Shown one piece after another: positions 1 to 11,000 of a stretch of 64,000 bases of DNA. Source of the stretch: Omphiscola glabra (lineage: Eukaryota > Mollusca > Gastropoda > Lymnaeidae); contig OZ024798.1 of NCBI GenBank assembly GCA_964017045.1, forward strand, positions 10,685,793-10,749,792, in the 5' to 3' direction. Under the pieces are notes generated by a model. The model ran no database searches, had not been told where the DNA came from, and saw nothing but the letters and a program-made list of their open reading frames with translations. Made by a program: the position numbers and the translations under genes. Position 1 is the first letter of the stretch, and each line of letters starts with the position of its first letter.

Positions 1-69
1 TATGCAATAGTTTAATTTGTGCTAAAAATGATTTTTTTTTTTTTTGGTCCAAATTTCCTTTCCTACCAG

Positions 70-151
70 ATATGTAGACAAAAGTTTGAAGCTAGCTATC
101 AACCAGAGTCAACAAGTGACTTCAGCTTTGACTCTGAACAATGGAGTGAAA
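70..151 (+). CDS. Penultimate exon of an unrecognised protein (partial gene)
   Basis: The exon is bounded by an acceptor (ttcctaccag) and a GTATGT donor. It encodes a Ser/Glu-rich stretch beginning ICRQKFEASYQ. It ends with one nucleotide of a split codon, which matches the two nucleotides left over at the start of the exon at 699, so the two join in frame (a|tt gives Ile). The rest of the gene lies left of the window. I do not recognise the family. Confidence 0.6.
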
Positions 152-261
152 GTATGTTGTTACAGCTTGAGGAAAAAGGTCAGGGTTGGCAACTGTATAT
201 TTTTTTTAATTGTACTAATTAGAAATATTGTCATTAAGGGATGTTGGGTTAGCTCCTAGAT

Positions 262-427
262 CAGCGGTTGTCAACCTGTGGGTCGCGACCCTTTCCCAGG
301 GGTCGCCTAAGACCATCTAAAGACACAGTTATGAAGTAGGAACAAAAATAATTTTGTGGCTGGGGGTCGCCACAACGTGAGGAACTGTATTAAAGGGTCG
401 CGGCATTAGGAAGGTTGAGAACCACTG
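262..427. mobile_element. SPIN/OC1-like hAT MITE with 8-bp target duplication
   Basis: This 166-bp element has inverted ends (cagcggttgtcaacct at the left; the right end reads cagtggttctcaacct on the minus strand). It is flanked by a perfect 8-bp duplication, tcctagat, at 254-261 and 428-435, the hallmark of hAT transposition. The interior has the gggtcgcgaccc, ggggtcgcctaagaccatc and attaaagggtcgcggcatt blocks that I remember from SPIN-type elements. It lies in the intron between the two exons of the left-hand gene and has no coding capacity. Confidence 0.88.
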
Positions 428-698
428 TCCTAGATCATCTTTTCACACACCAATTGGGGTGGTTCTAACTGAATTAACACCTCCATCTTCATGTTACACA
501 GGATTAGAAACTAGATCAAGATGTTTTTCTCATCTGGGTTGGGGACACTGCACACAATATAATCATTGGCTGCAAACAATTTATGTACAGGCATTTCGTA
601 ACATCAGAAGCAGACAGCCATCATCATAAAGACTAAATGTATAGAATTATTTGACTAGTACCCTTAGTGAAAATTTAACATTGTGACATTGTCTACAG

Positions 699-1501
699 TT
701 GAAGCAGATGTTAGCAGATTTAAAGATGGAAAGGAAGCCACTGCTGACACCAATCTTGAGATGACACGTGATGTCAAAGATACTCTCATCTGCAGAAGCC
801 ACACTACCCAAAGTGACAACCCAAACACAAAAGTATCAGCTGATGTTAATGCTGGCATAAGCTCAGAAACCACTATGGATCATGAATTTCATGATGATGA
901 ATCTGAGCTTGAGTTAATGATGGCTAATGATAAGGCTAAAACGGTAAATGAAATTACTTTGAATGGTTCTTATGAAGATGAGTTGTCACAATGTGGTCTG
1001 CAGGATCCTGATAAAAACTTTGGAAAACTTTCAACTGATGTGCAGCTCTCCCGTTCAGCTAATCAAATTATTTCAAATGCTCCTGAATATGAAAGCAGTG
1101 ACTCAGAGTCAGAGAATGAATACAGAATTTTTGAATCTGTCACTAGGTCTAAGTCTAAAGCAAGACAAATCAGAGAAAAACTATGTTCACCAGACAGCTT
1201 ATCTGGGCCATCAAGACTAAGCTTAGCACCAAAAAGATTGTCTCTAAAAAGCTCCACAGACTTTAGTCTTTCACAGAGACATGAAGTATCCAGGCCATAT
1301 TTAAATGTCACTCCACCACCCAGTTCCCCCATAACTACACAAAAAACCACTTGGATGACATCCCCACCCAAGAGGGCCTGTGTGGACACACCATTTTGTG
1401 ACTCTTTCACCAGTTCAATGAGTCTACATGATGATGAAGTAGTGGATGGTGATGAGTCTCCACGGCCAAGAAAGATTCCCAGTGTTTGCAGGAAGTTATA
1501 A
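699..1501 (+). CDS. Last coding exon of an unrecognised Ser/acid-rich protein
   Basis: An acceptor (gtctacag) precedes an open frame of 267 codons ending in TAA at 1499-1501. The product is hydrophilic and probably disordered. It has acidic stretches (DHEFHDDESELELMM, SSDSESENEY), a basic run (SKSKARQIREK) and several Ser-Pro/Thr-Pro sites (VTPPPSSP, MTSPPKRA, DESPRPRK). Such sites would suit proline-directed kinases, which is inference. No catalytic or membrane segment is visible. The gene converges on ARID1, with its stop about 4.1 kb from the ARID1 stop. The family is unknown, though a nuclear or cell-cycle protein would be compatible with this composition. Confidence 0.65.
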
Positions 1502-1588
1502 TGTCAGACTTGTTAATATATCTATGTTTCCTTTTTTAATTCAATGGCTTGTAAAATGTGGGGGAACTCTATCCTGAGACAATATTTT

Positions 1589-1594
1589 AATAAA
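1589..1594 (+). promoter_or_regulatory. Candidate poly(A) signal of the left-hand gene
   Basis: AATAAA lies 88 bases after the TAA stop of the plus-strand gene. A second AATAAA occurs near 2102. Which one is used cannot be told from sequence. Confidence 0.4.
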
Positions 1595-1609
1595 ATATAA
1601 GTTAAGATG

Positions 1610-2690
1610 AAGCTTTATTAAGACAAAACAATGTGGTATATTGCAGACAATAATTTCTGTATGAGGAATTCCAATAATTGAAAAACTAGTTTGACCAAAT
1701 GACAATCCTCAAAATAATGTTCTGCTCACATGAAGTGAATGGAAGTGTGTGATGTCATGATGGCCAAGATCTGTGCAATAGTTGGACACCAGATGACAGT
1801 CACAGGCTGGCTGCTCTGATTGTGGGGTGCTCTTATCAAACCAGCTTTCCTGGGGGAAGCAAGGGGTTTGTCTAAGTTTGTATGAAAGCTCTATTCAGGC
1901 ATTTTTTTTTACAGATGCCATGAGGTGGCCATATTCAAATAAGTATACCAGTAAATAGTTTTAAATTTAAGTGATCACTGCCACACCTCTAGAATGTGAC
2001 TTGCTTTGCCTATTAAAAATATGTTAAGTACCCATTTGGTCTTGTGTTTTTAAAGTGAGGATGAAATGGTGCAACTTTTGATTTGTGTTATTGACTGTTA
2101 AAATAAATGAATGTACTTATGGTAACAAACTTTCTTTGACAAGACCTCCAATTGTATGACTTTTTACTGTCATTTTAAAAAAGTGAAAAACTCGTTCACA
2201 AATGGGGGCAATTTTTTTGACTCAGTAAATAATTTGGTTAGTGAACTGAACTAGAGCAGCTGAGATACTAGAAATAGCAGATAGCTTTAAAGTCAAATTT
2301 ACAAGTTGTCAAAATTCAGATTTTTTTATATGAATACATTATGCCATTTAGAGCCATGTTTCAGTTTTTCAGTGCCTAAACCTTTTCATTACCTATGACA
2401 AGGATGTGCCATTGCAGTCATAACAAAAAGACGAAGAACTTTTCTGAAATACCAAGGACGCCACGTAGACGTCATATTTCAATGCTACTGGGTATATATT
2501 TCTTTAATCTAGAGACTTTCTTTAAATTGCTGAGTCAGCAAAAATTGATGCCAAAGCCGGTGCTAATGAAAGGGTTAAAAGGTACTGAATTTTTTTCCCC
2601 ACAACTATAATACCTAAAACCTGTTTTTGCTAAGCAAACATTTCACACAAATCACATTTGAGTACAGCTTCACAAACTTGATATAGTTAG
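1610..2690. other. Intergenic gap between two convergent genes
   Basis: This AT-rich stretch between the candidate poly(A) signals of the two convergent genes has no supported gene. It may include alternative 3' ends of either gene. Confidence 0.4.
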
Positions 2691-2700
2691 AATCACAAAA

Positions 2701-2835
2701 GTTTATTCAATAAAAGTGGACATGACTGATACATGAACTGACGAATCTCTTGTAGTATTTTATACATAAAATAAACCACAATAATAATATTAAAACAAAC
2801 AACACGACAGCTCTGTAACACCCCATCATAGTAGT

Positions 2836-2871
<36 letters not shown>

Positions 2872-5608
2872 AAACAAATACAACATGTATACTAGTACAG
2901 CTCAAAATATATGGAAATGAAAAGCCAGGGCCTGCAGACTGCATTACAAATAACGGTATTTGTACACTAAGAAATTTTGTAAGAAAGTTTTTACAACAAT
3001 ATTTTCAAGTCTGCAGGCAATGGGTTGCCAGTTATTTAGCCGATACAATTTTTTTGCCTACATGCTGTTGCAGATATTTTAATTATAAAATATTTTAATT
3101 TTTTTTTTTAAAGTTCAAGGATAAAACCAGCATACAGAGTGCCAATCAATAAGTCCCTTTTATCAAGCATTTTAACATTACTTAACTCTTACTATTCACA
3201 TGTATCCAAGCATTCTTGTCTCAAAAGAAATTTTAAAAAATAATGTTGTGCTGCCAACAACTCTTCGACAGCTAACTCAGTAAGAGTTAAACAAAAATAT
3301 TTACACTATTCAAGGTACAAATTAATTGATTTTTATTTTTCCCCCTTCTAAAACACTGCACAAATACAAGTAAAACATAGCATAAACAATTTGGCTTTAC
3401 AGAACACTATTATGAGTGAATGCACAGAGGAATAAATCAACAACCAATATTTTAATCCTTTATACATCTTTACTTATGTCGTGTAGTGCAACCCTTCCTC
3501 GCTTTGTCTAACATTCCCCACTTCCCCCAGTAAGAAATCTGTCAGAGGTTTAAGACGAGAAGGGGTTGCAATTCAAGACAGTCACATTGATTTTAAAAAA
3601 TAAAATAAAAAATATGGAAAACGAAACATTTGCATTATGCCTTCTTACAATATTCTTTTTACAAATCATGGTTAAGTTAAATAAATCAAGTCATTTTAAA
3701 TATGGCATTATTAGGAAAATGCTTAGGATAATGGACAGGGTGAAAGAACACGATGATATGATCGGTTGTTTTTGTTTTTTTTACATGGCAGTTGGCATCT
3801 CTTGGTAAGAGCATTTTTACCTGTGTTCACCCATTACAAGGGTTTATAGTGTTATCTGATATTTGATTTATACTTTACACATATAGTACACAAATATCTA
3901 AATCATTTCTTTTTACACTGATAAGCATATCATTTAATCATTTGAAACGCGTTAACTTCAAAGCGAATGACAAAAGATTTTAATATTGTTGAAAATTGAT
4001 ATTTAAAGAAACATTTTAATACATTCTTAATACAAATAATGTTGGAGGATGAAAAATTCCCTATAGGATGAAATCAATACAACAAAAGTACATCTTAGAA
4101 AAGGGAAAACATATTTTAAATGACACCAAATTGACCTAGTTTAGAGTAATGCAAGTCCTTCCTTACTGAGGTACATTAGTAAAAATCAAATCAGCCAACC
4201 CACAGCTTGGCAGACACTTGACACACCACAGGGTTACAAAAACTTGTATGATCCACTTAACAAAAATATTCTTTTCCCAATTTGAACTTTTAATCCTTAC
4301 TCACTTTTATTCATTTCTCCCATTACATATTATACAAATTGTTAATATCAGGTCTTTCCATACATACTCCACAAGTAATACATCTATTTAATTGTTTCAT
4401 GTGGAGTTAAGACAATGGATAATTTACTCAAAGATCATGTAAATGGCGGTGGGTATTTCAAGCTTAATTAAACATAAAACTGACCTAAAAATTAGACACT
4501 GAGTTGCATCTTAATTGAATGACTAACATCAGTTTGAAAAAGCATTGATCTATGGAATTAGTTTTGGAAGCAATAATGTACTGCCTCAAGATCATTTTAT
4601 TCAAAACTTGGCAAGCATTTAAAAAAAAGTTATGACAAGCTACACTAGTTCTATTAAAGGCAGGATTTTCTTTCTTGAAAATATTGAAGGGGGGAAAAAT
4701 AGAAGAAAAACATTGATTAAAAAGTTTAACCATTATCCATTTGATCAGTGAATCACACTGTTCTGGATTTTTTAGATTAAGTGACATAAAGAAGCACGCA
4801 TAGAATATTTAGTTAAATTTTTGTTGTAGACCAGGCTCCTAGGCTATTCAATTTAAAATTTAACAAGTGCAATTTGAGCAAATCAAAGCAACCAGTTTAA
4901 ATAATTAAAAGTTGTTTGCTGTGCTATGTCACAAAGCAACTTAAATTATTGAAGTGGAATAATGCTTTAAAAAAATTAACCAACAATCTACAAATTACAC
5001 TGTGTCAGGGATTCAAGCTTCAACTTCAACATACCTTATTTTACTATCTCAATCAGTGATTTAGATATCTAAGCTCATTTTAACAAATTTGTCTCAAAAT
5101 AATAATAATTGTATAATTTACACCTTGAAGTCACTATCAGCATTCACTTACTTTCCCCAACCAAAGACTACATTCCACACATAAATAGTTTTATCACCTA
5201 TAAACAATTTGTCCATATTTAGTTGAAATCCAATCGACACCTGAATAAAACTCAAGTTGATATAGCTTCAGATATGAACAAGATGTTCACCTTATGTTGT
5301 TCATTGTATGAGATTGTCAGCGGTGTGGCTATACAGAAGTATATTCCAAGACACACTGAATAATAACCATTTACACAGCACTCATCAGTCTGCAGGTTTG
5401 GTAGTTGCTCATCAAGGAAGACTTCCAAGTCATCTGAGCTGAGAGGGAGAAAGCAATGTGTACTTTAGTAAGGATGCTGGAAAGTTCTCTAAATGACTCC
5501 TATTTCTCCCCATCGCATGAATAGACTTCGCTTCCATAACTGATGTGTCAAAATGAGACAAAACTACGTATACATTTTGGCTGCTGCTTTCATTCAACAC
5601 TGATGATG
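2701..5608 (-). other. Probable ARID1 3' untranslated region
   Basis: About 2.9 kb of AT-rich sequence follows the ARID1 stop codon on the minus strand, with no supported coding region. A minus-strand AATAAA sits at 2701-2706, and other TTTATT matches are scattered through the stretch, so the true 3' end may be nearer the stop. A 29-base A tract (T on the transcript) lies near 2840-2868. Confidence 0.4.
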
Positions 5609-8049
5609 TCATGAGAACTGCGAACATTCAAAGAGGACTTCTGATAATGTGTTTGATACACTTTGGTCAAGAATTTGGGACATGACAAGGTTTAGCAGTC
5701 TATTCTGTTGCTGGACAAACATTTTGCGGTTATCTGGAACACGGGCCATGTGGAGCAAGATGGATGCTGCTCGACGAAGCATGTCCAAGGATGTACCCAT
5801 CACTTCAGGGTTGCTTTGTAACACTTCCAGACCCTGCTGGTTGGCAATGGCGAGTGCATTTTGTTCGGCAGTCTCCAGAAAGTCAACTAGTAAAGAGACA
5901 CACGGGTGCTGCAGTGCGACTGCACGAGCTGCACTGGATTCTCCTGGGACTAGCAAAGAGAGGAGAACAATGGAGAACTCTCTGGTAATTTGGTGATTGC
6001 GATCTGCAAGTAATCTAACTAACACATTGAAGAGCTCCAACAGACGTTTGACTGGTGGTGTGGCCAAAAGTAAGTCAACATTAGTCTCGTGTATACACAA
6101 TTTACAAAGTGCTTCAAGCACAAGTCTCTGAGGTGAAAGCACAGATCCGGGTGTCAGAGTTGGCAGTGGATCTCTAGCAACAGATGCTGGGCATATGACC
6201 CAGTGAAGAAGACCCTCTAGGAGAGGAAAGCAAACCTCTTCTGAGAAATTACCCAACATCAGGTGGCCACAAATATTGGCCAAAATGACAAGTGTGTTCT
6301 CTCGCAACTGATCTAAATAGTCCCACCACCAGTGTTCATCATCGTACACCCGAGGTGGTTCTTCCCTTTCCTCTTCCTCCTCCTCACCACTGGGCAATTT
6401 TCTTGGTGGGGGTCTCTGTGGGTGACTGTGATGCAACAGCAACAAGCGGCCCAGTACTCTCATGATGCCAGGATGTTTACAGATACGAGCTTCATTACCA
6501 GGTACACAAGAAAGAGAACGAATGATGTTAGATATACACACACAGCGTCTGCCCAACTCATCTCGGCTTTCTGGTGTCACACATAATGGAGGATCATCCC
6601 TTTGGAATGCCTCATCCTCTATATGTTCATCCTCTTTCAGCATTTCAGCAACAATACTGGCCGATAACTCCTCTGTTTCAGAGACATAGCTCTCACTGTG
6701 CACATGTGTGAGGTCTGCTGCAATAACTTTTCTAGAGGCATTGCTTTCATCAACTTGGTGATCATTGTCAATTCTTTCTATCTTGACACTTGATTCATTT
6801 ATTTTCTTGTCCTCGCACTTCTCCTCTTGGTGTGCAACAACCTCACTAGTGTCCATGACTGCACTAGTATCAACTTCCATGCTGACCCCATTGTAACTAG
6901 TATTCATGGTGCTGTTCATGGGCTCCATGTTGCCCTCAACAGCCAGGTCTTCTTCTCCATCTAAACGTTCCGCTGTTAGCACAGGAGGGGAGCTATTGCT
7001 GTTGTCATTTTCTTTATCTTCAGATTTTTCAAGATTAGAGGACCCTGGATTTTTAAGATCTTCTGAATTGTGTGGTGAGCTTGTGTTTTTTTGTACATCT
7101 TCTGCCATTTCTTTATGTTCACTAGATGTGATCACTTCTTCAGCATTTTTGCCACCTTTGTCTGTATCAGATTTTGGTTCTTCCTCATTACAGTCCAAGG
7201 GCTCAGTTTTTTCAACAGGCTCAATTTTTATTTCCACAGAGTCTGCGTCTGCGGCCTTATTTCCAACACAATTGCTTTCACCATTGCACAAATTGGAATG
7301 ATTATTTCCCGAGATCAAAGTGTCCTCTGCTGTTTTATGCTGCTCTTTAGTATCACACACAGTAACACTTACTTCTATTGAATTGAATTCATCTTTAACA
7401 TTTTTAACCTTCTTCTGATCTGAATAATTTATATCATTGTCTCTATCCTCCTCACTAGGACTTCTTGCCCTTTTTCTTCTAAACTTCCCTGAAAGAAATT
7501 TATTCGACTTCTCACTCTCTAGATGTGTCAGGATATGGTCGGTGATGTCTCCACAGCCTGTTGACCAGTGATCTGCTTTGGTGGTGAACTGAGAATAAAT
7601 ATCCCAGTCTTTGGTCTCCAGCACTGTGCTGTCTGCAGGATCAGCATCAATTTTCACAGGCAGGCCTTTACGGGAAACCATTGTATAATTGGGACCAGAC
7701 AGACGAAATACTTTCAAATCATCCAGGCCGTTATCATCTTCAGCCTTTGACTTATCCTCCTCTGGTTCAAGTTTTACAGGAGACAATTTGGACCGCTGCC
7801 TTCCTTGGTGAAGCCGATGCTTCCTAGACTGTCCCTCCTCCAGGTCTTCAAATTCCTCAAACATCTGCATGAGACAATGCCTTAAGTGTTCAGTAAGTAC
7901 CTCCAGAAGACCTGGCAGTGTACTCATGCTAAAGTAGCCATATGTGGTATCATCATAGAGAAGAATGTTGAGGGTGTCTAGTGCCCATGTGCTCTCTGCA
8001 AGGAGTCCAGATTTTAGCGCCAACATCAGACGCCACGCCTCAAAGGGGG
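5609..8049 (-). CDS. ARID1: ARID1 exon 17 of model, C-terminal core-binding region and stop
   Basis: This 2,441-nt last coding exon starts at acceptor ttccag. Residues about 1735-1805 ([24 protein letters not shown]) closely match human ARID1A. Then comes an acidic, Ser-rich linker (about 1830-2215) with a likely nuclear signal [10 protein letters not shown] near 1922. It is followed by the second conserved block: [20 protein letters not shown] near 2235, [30 protein letters not shown] and [10 protein letters not shown], as in human. The protein ends LFECSQFS. In BAF structures this region is a helical-repeat fold that contacts the core subunits. Confidence 0.96.
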
Positions 8050-11000
8050 CTGGAATAGATAGGTTTTATATTTTAATAATTTATAACAGTACAATTGTCC
8101 ATAATTAAGACATTGAAATAAAAATCCGAAGGATGGCACACTAAAAATTCCAAAACATTGTTGGTAAACAATCATCAAGCTTCATTACTTTTAATTGGAT
8201 TATTCTTATTAGTCGCTCTGATAATACCAGTTCATTAAAATAATATTTTCTTTGAAATAGCAATGAAGCAAAAGTGAAACATATCTACATTCTTTATAGT
8301 TTTAATTCAACACTAAAATTACATTTGAACAAATATTTTAAGATTTAAAATTACAACTGACCTTTAATATAGAGATACAAAATTATACAATAGCAAAAAT
8401 TACTATTTATCTCTTCAAGTGACAAGTTTAACATTATATATGTACCTATATCTTTGTGAGTGAGCTTCTTCCTTTTAGTTGTTGAGATATTAATTCCTTC
8501 AACGCAATCACTTGGAAAAATTAGTTCTTTCTTGGTTACGGGTCCAGAAGTCATTCCAGCATATGCCGGCTGGCAAAAGAAAAAAAAAGACAACATGTTT
8601 CAAATGTCAATCTTTTAATTCTATTTTTTTATGTACACTTAAAAATCTTTCATTCATTCAGTCCTCATGTGCCAACTAGTGTTTAAGGCAAAAGCTAAGG
8701 AACACCACTTCCGTGGGTCAAGTTTCTACTCCACAGATATTTATGTATTTCTAATTTACTTGTTTACTGTTTAAAAAAAAACAATCATATGCGTTTAGAC
8801 GATTTGAAGGCATTTTTTTTCTGGATACACTTACTGGCATTTTCTGGGGTCCCCCAAAACGTGGTCCATCACGACTTTGCGGGGAATTTCTATGTCCCAT
8901 TTGACGACCATAAGGTCCCATAGGTGGAGTAGAGGGTGGAGCCGGTGGCATGTAGCCTGGACCTGTCTGTGGCATACGTGACCTTTGTATTGGTGACCAT
9001 TGACTATCACGCATTCGATCTATTAAACAAAATGTGCCAAAGGAAATATTACTTGAATTGTATTTAAGTCATCAATTTTTATCAAAGCATAAAAATGTAT
9101 ATGTAGAAATGCAAAATGAGATGTAAACATTTGAAATATTCTTTGAAGATATTCCTCATGGTTAAGAAAAGTTTCCAAGAAATCAAGTTAGTTATTTTTC
9201 ACTAAAGAGTCATTGAAGAGTCAGCTTACAAAAGGATGGTTTCTGTGAACCATCCTTTTGTTTCTATGTTTAATAAGATTGTTTTTAAACACTTAACAGC
9301 ATGAAGGCTTTGTACCCAATAAGTTTTCATTCAGTACAAATGGGAGTTTTGTAGCAGGTACAATAATCATAATTGTGGTTTGATTTTTATAAAATATGAA
9401 AGCATTCAAGAAGTATTTTAACATAAGCATATATTTATTAATGGAGATATAAATTCAAATTAATCATTGATATAGTTTAAATCTGTTACTATGAACAAAT
9501 AGTTCAAATGGATGTTGGTATTAATATGGAAATTATCATTAATGCCTAAAAGCACCATTGGTACGGTACTGTGTTAAAGATGGGATTTTTATTTAAAAAA
9601 AGGGAGATGAAACAAGATAAGTAAACAGATTCATATGGCAGCTATACAGCAAAAATGTCATACCATCTGGTGAAGGCGCTTGCCTCTCCGAGGGGCCTGA
9701 TGCATAGGACATGTGATTAACCATATTTTGGTTAGACCAATCAGAGTATTGATTTGGAGCTGTTAAGAGAAGAACCAACACTATGAAGGAAAGCTTAGAA
9801 AGTGTGGTGAAGGTAAAGAGGAAGGAGGTTATAGAAATGTATAAAAGTACATACATTGTCTAAATGGCAGAACAGCACTTTCAGAATTGTTGTAAAGATA
9901 CCCAGCTATTAAGTTTGTTTAAAGTTAATTCACAAATATTAAATCAGATCCACAAATCATCTGATTATTTCAAGCTGGCTTGACTTAACATCTGACATTG
10001 TGTTTTTACTAGCCCAGTATAAAGAAGAAAGAAAATATATTTTCCCTTTAGAGATGATTAAATGTACCAGTATGTTTGTAATTAGAAAGTTACCTGCATC
10101 CTCTGGAAAACGTTTGCTTGGAGTCCCATACATGCCGCCTGGGCCTGCTGGTGGTCTGGGACCTGTATAAGGGCCACCTGGAGTCTGAGGTTGAGGATAG
10201 TTTGGAAATTGGGGACCTGGGTAACCTGGCTGCCCCTGATGATATGGGGGACCTTGAGGCGGATACTGGCCTGAAGCATCGCCAACTTGGGGAGGTCTCA
10301 TGCCAAGGGGTTGAGTTGGACCTGGAAAACGGGCTCCTGGGTACATCGGAGCATTATTTTCACCAGGTTGCGGTGGTGGCTGCTGAGATGGGGCCATACC
10401 AGACGTTGGTCCTGGAGGCCTCTGCATATTTGGGCTTGACTGGTCAAACCTGAAGGCAGTAAGGGTGTAGGTTTTATATTATTCTACAATTTAACAATGC
10501 AGGAATACTTTTTTTTTTTAGTGTATGACATATATGATTTTCAACATAAGGGAAACAACTTCAAATAGCAATAATATATTTGAATGAATTAGTAAATGAA
10601 AGATTTTAAGCCAACAGCTTATATTAATTAACATTTTTGAACGAATCTTCCAAAACATTTACAAAGAAGGAAGAATTCATATATGAAATTCCTACTCACA
10701 CTCAGTTTTATCAAAGGCTAAATACTAATGAAGTAATTCAAAAGTTAACCCTGAAATCTAACCAATGCAAATTTAATCTAATTCAAATGCAACCCTTTGG
10801 TTCTTTTTCTATTAATGTTTATGTTTAGCGTAAAATTACCTGTCTGGGCGTTCAAATGATTGTCCGAATGGAAACTGACCACCACTTGAAGTAGGGGGCA
10901 TGTTTGGCTGGTTGGAATTTGAAGGATAGCCGACACTCATAGGCTGTTCAGCACCTCCATAACCAGTGGAAGATGAGACTGGACGACCAGACGCACTGGT

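Noticed and set aside
1063..1410. 115-codon minus-strand open frame
   Set aside because: Antisense shadow of the plus-strand exon at 699-1501.
6906..7301. 131-codon plus-strand open frame
   Set aside because: Antisense shadow of the acidic, Ser-rich part of ARID1 exon 17.
9229..9260. Intronic hairpin as a microRNA precursor
   Set aside because: The 13-bp stem is far shorter than a usual precursor stem.
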